Positions 4,538 through 6,745 of a stretch of DNA of 6,745 nt are shown here, one piece after another. Made by a program: the position numbers and the translations under genes. Positions within the stretch are counted from its first letter, which is position 1, and each line of letters begins with the position of its first letter. The notes below the pieces were generated by a model. The model made no database searches. It was given only the letters and a program-made list of their open reading frames with translations, and was not told the origin of the DNA. Source of the DNA: Candidatus Falkowiibacteriota bacterium. Lineage in GTDB: Bacteria; Patescibacteriota; Patescibacteriia; Patescibacteriales; UBA12075. Location of the stretch: the NCBI GenBank assembly GCA_030600505.1, contig JAUVLY010000047.1:1-6745 (forward strand), given 5' to 3'.

Positions 4538-6136
4538 TTACTCCTTTTCCTTGCTGTCTCGGCCAAGCTTTTTAATAAGGCTTTCGCCAATCATGCCGCG
4601 CGGGATTTTTATATTGAACAAATCCAAAACCGTTGCCGCTATATCGGCGATCATTCCCTTAACTTCTTTAACTGCCTCTTTTTGGGGCTCTTTTAATTTA
4701 CTTTTGTTGGACACAAACCAAAAAGGCACCGGATTAGTAGAATGCTGAGTGTCTATTTGCCCGGTTTCCAAGTTTACCATTTCTTCAATATTCCCGTGAT
4801 CAGCGGTTACCAGTAAACAGCCGTTTTTACTCAAAACCAAATCCGTAAGTTTACCCAAACATTCATCAACCACTTCCAAGGCCTTAATACCGGCCTTAAA
4901 ATCGCCGGTATGGCCCACCATGTCCGGGTTGGCATAATTAACCAGAACAAAATCGTATTTATCAGATTCTATTGCTTTAAATAATTTTTCATTTACTTCT
5001 CTTATGCTCATTTCCGGTATTTCCGCATAAGAACGGGCGTTCTTGGAAGGCACAAAAATACGTTCCTCGCCCTCAAAAGGCTCGGACAGACCACCGTTAA
5101 AAAAATAGGTTACATGGGCAAATTTTTCCGTTTCCGCTATTCGTAGCTGATTTTTTTTCTTATCAGATAAAATCTGGCCAAGACGGGTAGTAATTTTCTG
5201 CGGGAAAAAAACCACCGGTGCCTCTATGTCCTCCGCGTACCTGGTAAAGCCTACATATTTTAAATTATTGGGAATACGCAAATTCGCAAATTTATCAAAA
5301 TTATTTTGAGTAAAAGCATAGGACATTTGGCGAGCCCGGTCTGAGCGAAAATTAAAATTAATGATCGCGTCGTTTTCTCTTATTTGCCCAAGCGGCTCTT
5401 TTTTCTCGTTGACAATAACAATCGGCTCCAGATACTCATCGCCCTTGCTCTCGCTTTCGTCATATTGTTTTTGGATCGCTACGTGTGGGTCGCTGTCCTG
5501 GATTCCCGCACCGTCAATACAGGCGGCCAAACCCTTTTCAACCCGGTCCCAGTTTCTGTTCCTGTCCATGGTAAAATAACGCCCGGTAACAGTTGCAATC
5601 TGGCCACAGCCAATTTTTTTAATATTCGTTTCCAGCTGTCCGATGAAATTAATCCCTTCTTTTTGCGGCGTGTCCCGCCCGTCAGTCATAGCATGGATAA
5701 ACACATCATTGATCTCCTGCTCACGCGCCAGCTTAAGCAGGGCGTATATATGGTCAATATGGGAATGCACTCCGCCACTTGAAACCAAGCCAATCAAATG
5801 CAACCGGCTTTTATGCTCTTTAACCCAATTAATTGCCTCCAGTAGTGCTTTGTTTTCAAAAAAACGCCGGCTTTGAATAGCCGCCGTAATCGTGGGCAGG
5901 TAGTGGTAAATTATCTGCCCGGAACCCATGGTTTGATGCCCAACCTCGGAGTTGCCAAAAACACCCCAAGGCAGCCCGACAGACAGACCAGACGCTTCCA
6001 AAAGCATCTTAGGGTACCATTGGTTAAGTTTATCGATTCTGGGCAAACGAGCGCAGGTTACTGGGTTACCCATTTTAGTATCCCATTCACCCCAGCCGTC
6101 CAAAACGACCAAAACCACAGGTTTATGATTATGCAT
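4538..6136 (-). CDS. gpmI: 2,3-bisphosphoglycerate-independent phosphoglycerate mutase
   Basis: This enzyme interconverts 3- and 2-phosphoglycerate in glycolysis and gluconeogenesis, in the cytosol, using two metal ions (typically Mn) and a phosphoserine intermediate. All landmarks are present: the metal ligand D13 in VVLDGWG, catalytic S63 in GNSEVGH, SSGGVHSHIDH (H124), DGRDTP (R154), GRYFTMDRNRNWDR (R186, R192), NFRSDRARQ, NGG...EPF.GEER, then NPDMVGHTG (D405, H409), TADHGN (D446, H447) and TQHSTNPVP (H465). The length of 532 residues is slightly above the usual 510 or so because of short loop insertions and a charged C-terminal tail. The residues before S63 (LPWGVFGNS) differ from the common LPDGQMGNS, a mild variant. 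The ATG at 6136 gives the canonical start; a promoter lies only 8 bases upstream. The gene ends tail to tail with the ferredoxin. Confidence 0.97.
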   Translation of the reverse strand: MHNHKPVVLVVLDGWGEWDTKMGNPVTCARLPRIDKLNQWYPKMLLEASGLSVGLPWGVFGNSEVGHQTMGSGQIIYHYLPTITAAIQSRRFFENKALLEAINWVKEHKSRLHLIGLVSSGGVHSHIDHIYALLKLAREQEINDVFIHAMTDGRDTPQKEGINFIGQLETNIKKIGCGQIATVTGRYFTMDRNRNWDRVEKGLAACIDGAGIQDSDPHVAIQKQYDESESKGDEYLEPIVIVNEKKEPLGQIRENDAIINFNFRSDRARQMSYAFTQNNFDKFANLRIPNNLKYVGFTRYAEDIEAPVVFFPQKITTRLGQILSDKKKNQLRIAETEKFAHVTYFFNGGLSEPFEGEERIFVPSKNARSYAEIPEMSIREVNEKLFKAIESDKYDFVLVNYANPDMVGHTGDFKAGIKALEVVDECLGKLTDLVLSKNGCLLVTADHGNIEEMVNLETGQIDTQHSTNPVPFWFVSNKSKLKEPQKEAVKEVKGMIADIAATVLDLFNIKIPRGMIGESLIKKLGRDSKEKE

Positions 6137-6144
6137 ATAGTAAA

Positions 6145-6172
6145 ATTATACCACATTAGTTAATAATGTTAA
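6145..6172 (-). promoter_or_regulatory. Probable gpmI promoter, possibly leaderless
   Basis: On the minus strand TTAACA (6172-6167) and TATAAT (6150-6145) are separated by 16 bases, with TGG directly before the -10 (an extended -10). Only 8 bases separate the -10 from the gpmI ATG, so transcription should start at or within a base or two of the start codon, which fits the absence of a Shine-Dalgarno sequence. It has the same 16-base spacing as the nrd promoter. Confidence 0.6.
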
Positions 6173-6200
6173 TATAAATTGGGTGCAGTAAAAACAGAAA

Positions 6201-6370
6201 TCCCAAATTACAAGCACCAAAAAACAAATAAGCACCAAAAAGCAAATTCAAAATTTTAAACTTTAATTAAACCAATAATTATTTTTAAATGATGTTTGAA
6301 ATTTTGGTCATTGATATTTGAAATTTATTTGTACCCAAAGGGCATTTTATTATTTGGGGTTTGGTGCTTG
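6201..6370. repeat. Palindromic intergenic repeat element (about 170 bp)
   Basis: The ends are inverted copies: CAAGCACCAAA (6211-6221) with TTTGGTGCTTG (6360-6370), then, after three unpaired bases on each side, CAAATAA (6225-6231) with TTATTTG (6350-6356). A second AGCACCAAA follows at 6231, and the interior carries repeated AAATTCAAA / TTTGAAATTT words. No protein is encoded. I recall very similar 'ACAAGCACCAAA ... TTTGGTGCTTG' intergenic hairpins in many CPR and other environmental genomes; this recall has not been checked. It fills the gap between gpmI and the protease gene. Confidence 0.7.
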
Positions 6371-6427
6371 AGTGTTACTGAGAAACAATCTACTCATTTC
6401 ATACCAATATCCACCCGCTCAATAGTT

Positions 6428-6456
6428 ATTCGTTGTATTCGTTGTTAAATTCGTTG
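6428..6456. repeat. Three ATTCGTTG copies
   Basis: ATTCGTTG occurs at 6428-6435, 6437-6444 and 6449-6456, separated by 1 and 4 bases. The same words appear in the nrd leader (3931-4021). It lies 20 bases past the stop of the protease gene. It is probably a dispersed low-complexity repeat, with no evident regulatory role. Confidence 0.5.
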
Positions 6457-6475
6457 ATTTGTGGGAATAAATGGC

Positions 6476-6745
6476 TTAAACCTTACTAACCTTAAACTTC
6501 TTTTTCCCCAAACGCTTATTTACAGATTTTATTTTTGCAGCGTTGGTTATGAGCGCGACTGAGCCATTGCTAAGCGGCGCTTTTAAATATTTTTTCGCCA
6601 CCGCAATCACCTGTTTTTTCTTAACGCTCAAAAGCCGAGTGCGGAATTGTTGACGCTGCCGGTCGCTTAGCCCGAAAAGAGCCCGATAAAAAGCTCGCTC
6701 CCCTTGTTCACCCGGGGTGTCAGGCTTATCAATGTCGGCGATTGC
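6476..6745 (-). CDS. M16C-family zinc metalloprotease (PreP-like), C-terminal fragment
   Basis: An open frame enters from the right edge and stops at 6478-6476, giving the last 89 residues of a larger protein. The segment DKPDTPGEQGERAFYRALFG, then LSDRQRQQFRTRLLSV, a VIAVAKKYL helix, GSVALITN, and a closing VNKRLGKKKFKVSKV matches the order of landmarks at the C-terminus of M16C peptidases (presequence protease/falcilysin type), where conserved Pro and Gly residues, a D-R-Q-x-F-R helix and an N-x-x-L-G-x-K-x-F-x-V end recur. The catalytic HXXEH site would be in the N-terminal half, outside the window, so activity cannot be judged. Members degrade peptides in a closed chamber. The tail is very Lys-rich. 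It is on the same strand as gpmI but 339 bases upstream, with a repeat and a promoter between, so a separate unit is likely. Confidence 0.75.
   Translation of the reverse strand, partial: AIADIDKPDTPGEQGERAFYRALFGLSDRQRQQFRTRLLSVKKKQVIAVAKKYLKAPLSNGSVALITNAAKIKSVNKRLGKKKFKVSKV

Noticed and set aside
4348..4590. Two overlapping minus-strand ORFs (62 and 80 codons) opposite the ferredoxin
   Set aside because: They are antisense to a ferredoxin with all cysteine ligands in place, and one also overlaps the 3' end of gpmI; neither shows a recognisable domain or start signal.
5361..6163. Plus-strand ORFs of 72-132 codons opposite gpmI
   Set aside because: They are shadows of the well-conserved gpmI frame, have no family resemblance, and lack a start context.
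1..6745. CRISPR array, tRNA or rRNA gene
   Set aside because: No regularly spaced repeats of 25-40 bp, no cloverleaf with a recognisable T-loop, and no conserved rRNA segments were seen on either strand.

Overview
The window looks like a piece of a small-genome anaerobic bacterium, most likely a member of the Candidate Phyla Radiation (Patescibacteria, Parcubacteria-like). The reasons are an AT-rich background with short GC-rich palindromes, weak or absent Shine-Dalgarno sequences, an oxygen-sensitive class III ribonucleotide reductase as the only dNTP-synthesis module seen, a small Thermotoga-type ferredoxin, and intergenic repeats of a kind I associate with environmental genomes. TGA is used as a stop (nrdD), so the Gracilibacteria-type recoded TGA is not in use. 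This placement is an inference from style, not from a marker gene.

Layout, left to right: the first 34 codons of an unrecognised minus-strand gene (1-102); a short intergenic stretch with a perfect GC palindrome; then a minus-strand nrd operon occupying 216-3917. In transcription order (right to left) this operon is nrdR (ATP-cone/zinc-ribbon repressor), nrdD (713-residue reductase body), a separate 49-residue ORF carrying the glycyl-radical loop normally found at the C-terminus of NrdD, and nrdG (radical-SAM activase). Its control region (about 4031-4177) has a near-consensus sigma-70 promoter whose 16-base spacer is itself a NrdR box. A second NrdR box lies 33 bp further along, near the transcription start, and a hairpin with an 8-T tract lies in the leader. 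Divergent from the operon, a 59-residue ferredoxin (4357-4536, plus) meets gpmI (4538-6136, minus) tail to tail with a single base between the stop codons. gpmI has a promoter so close to its ATG that the mRNA may be leaderless. Upstream of gpmI lie a palindromic repeat element (6201-6370) and the C-terminus of an M16C (PreP-like) zinc metalloprotease that runs off the right edge.

Functionally, the core is a self-regulated anaerobic dNTP supply unit: NrdR senses ATP/dATP and represses its own operon, NrdG installs a glycyl radical, and NrdD reduces NTPs. The adjacent ferredoxin is a plausible but unproven electron source. The most unusual point is that the glycyl-radical domain is not part of the 713-residue NrdD but is encoded as its own small gene, 123 bp downstream. 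Second, nrdG carries a Gly-rich in-frame insertion encoded by strongly palindromic DNA. Third, the nrd leader can be drawn as an attenuator.
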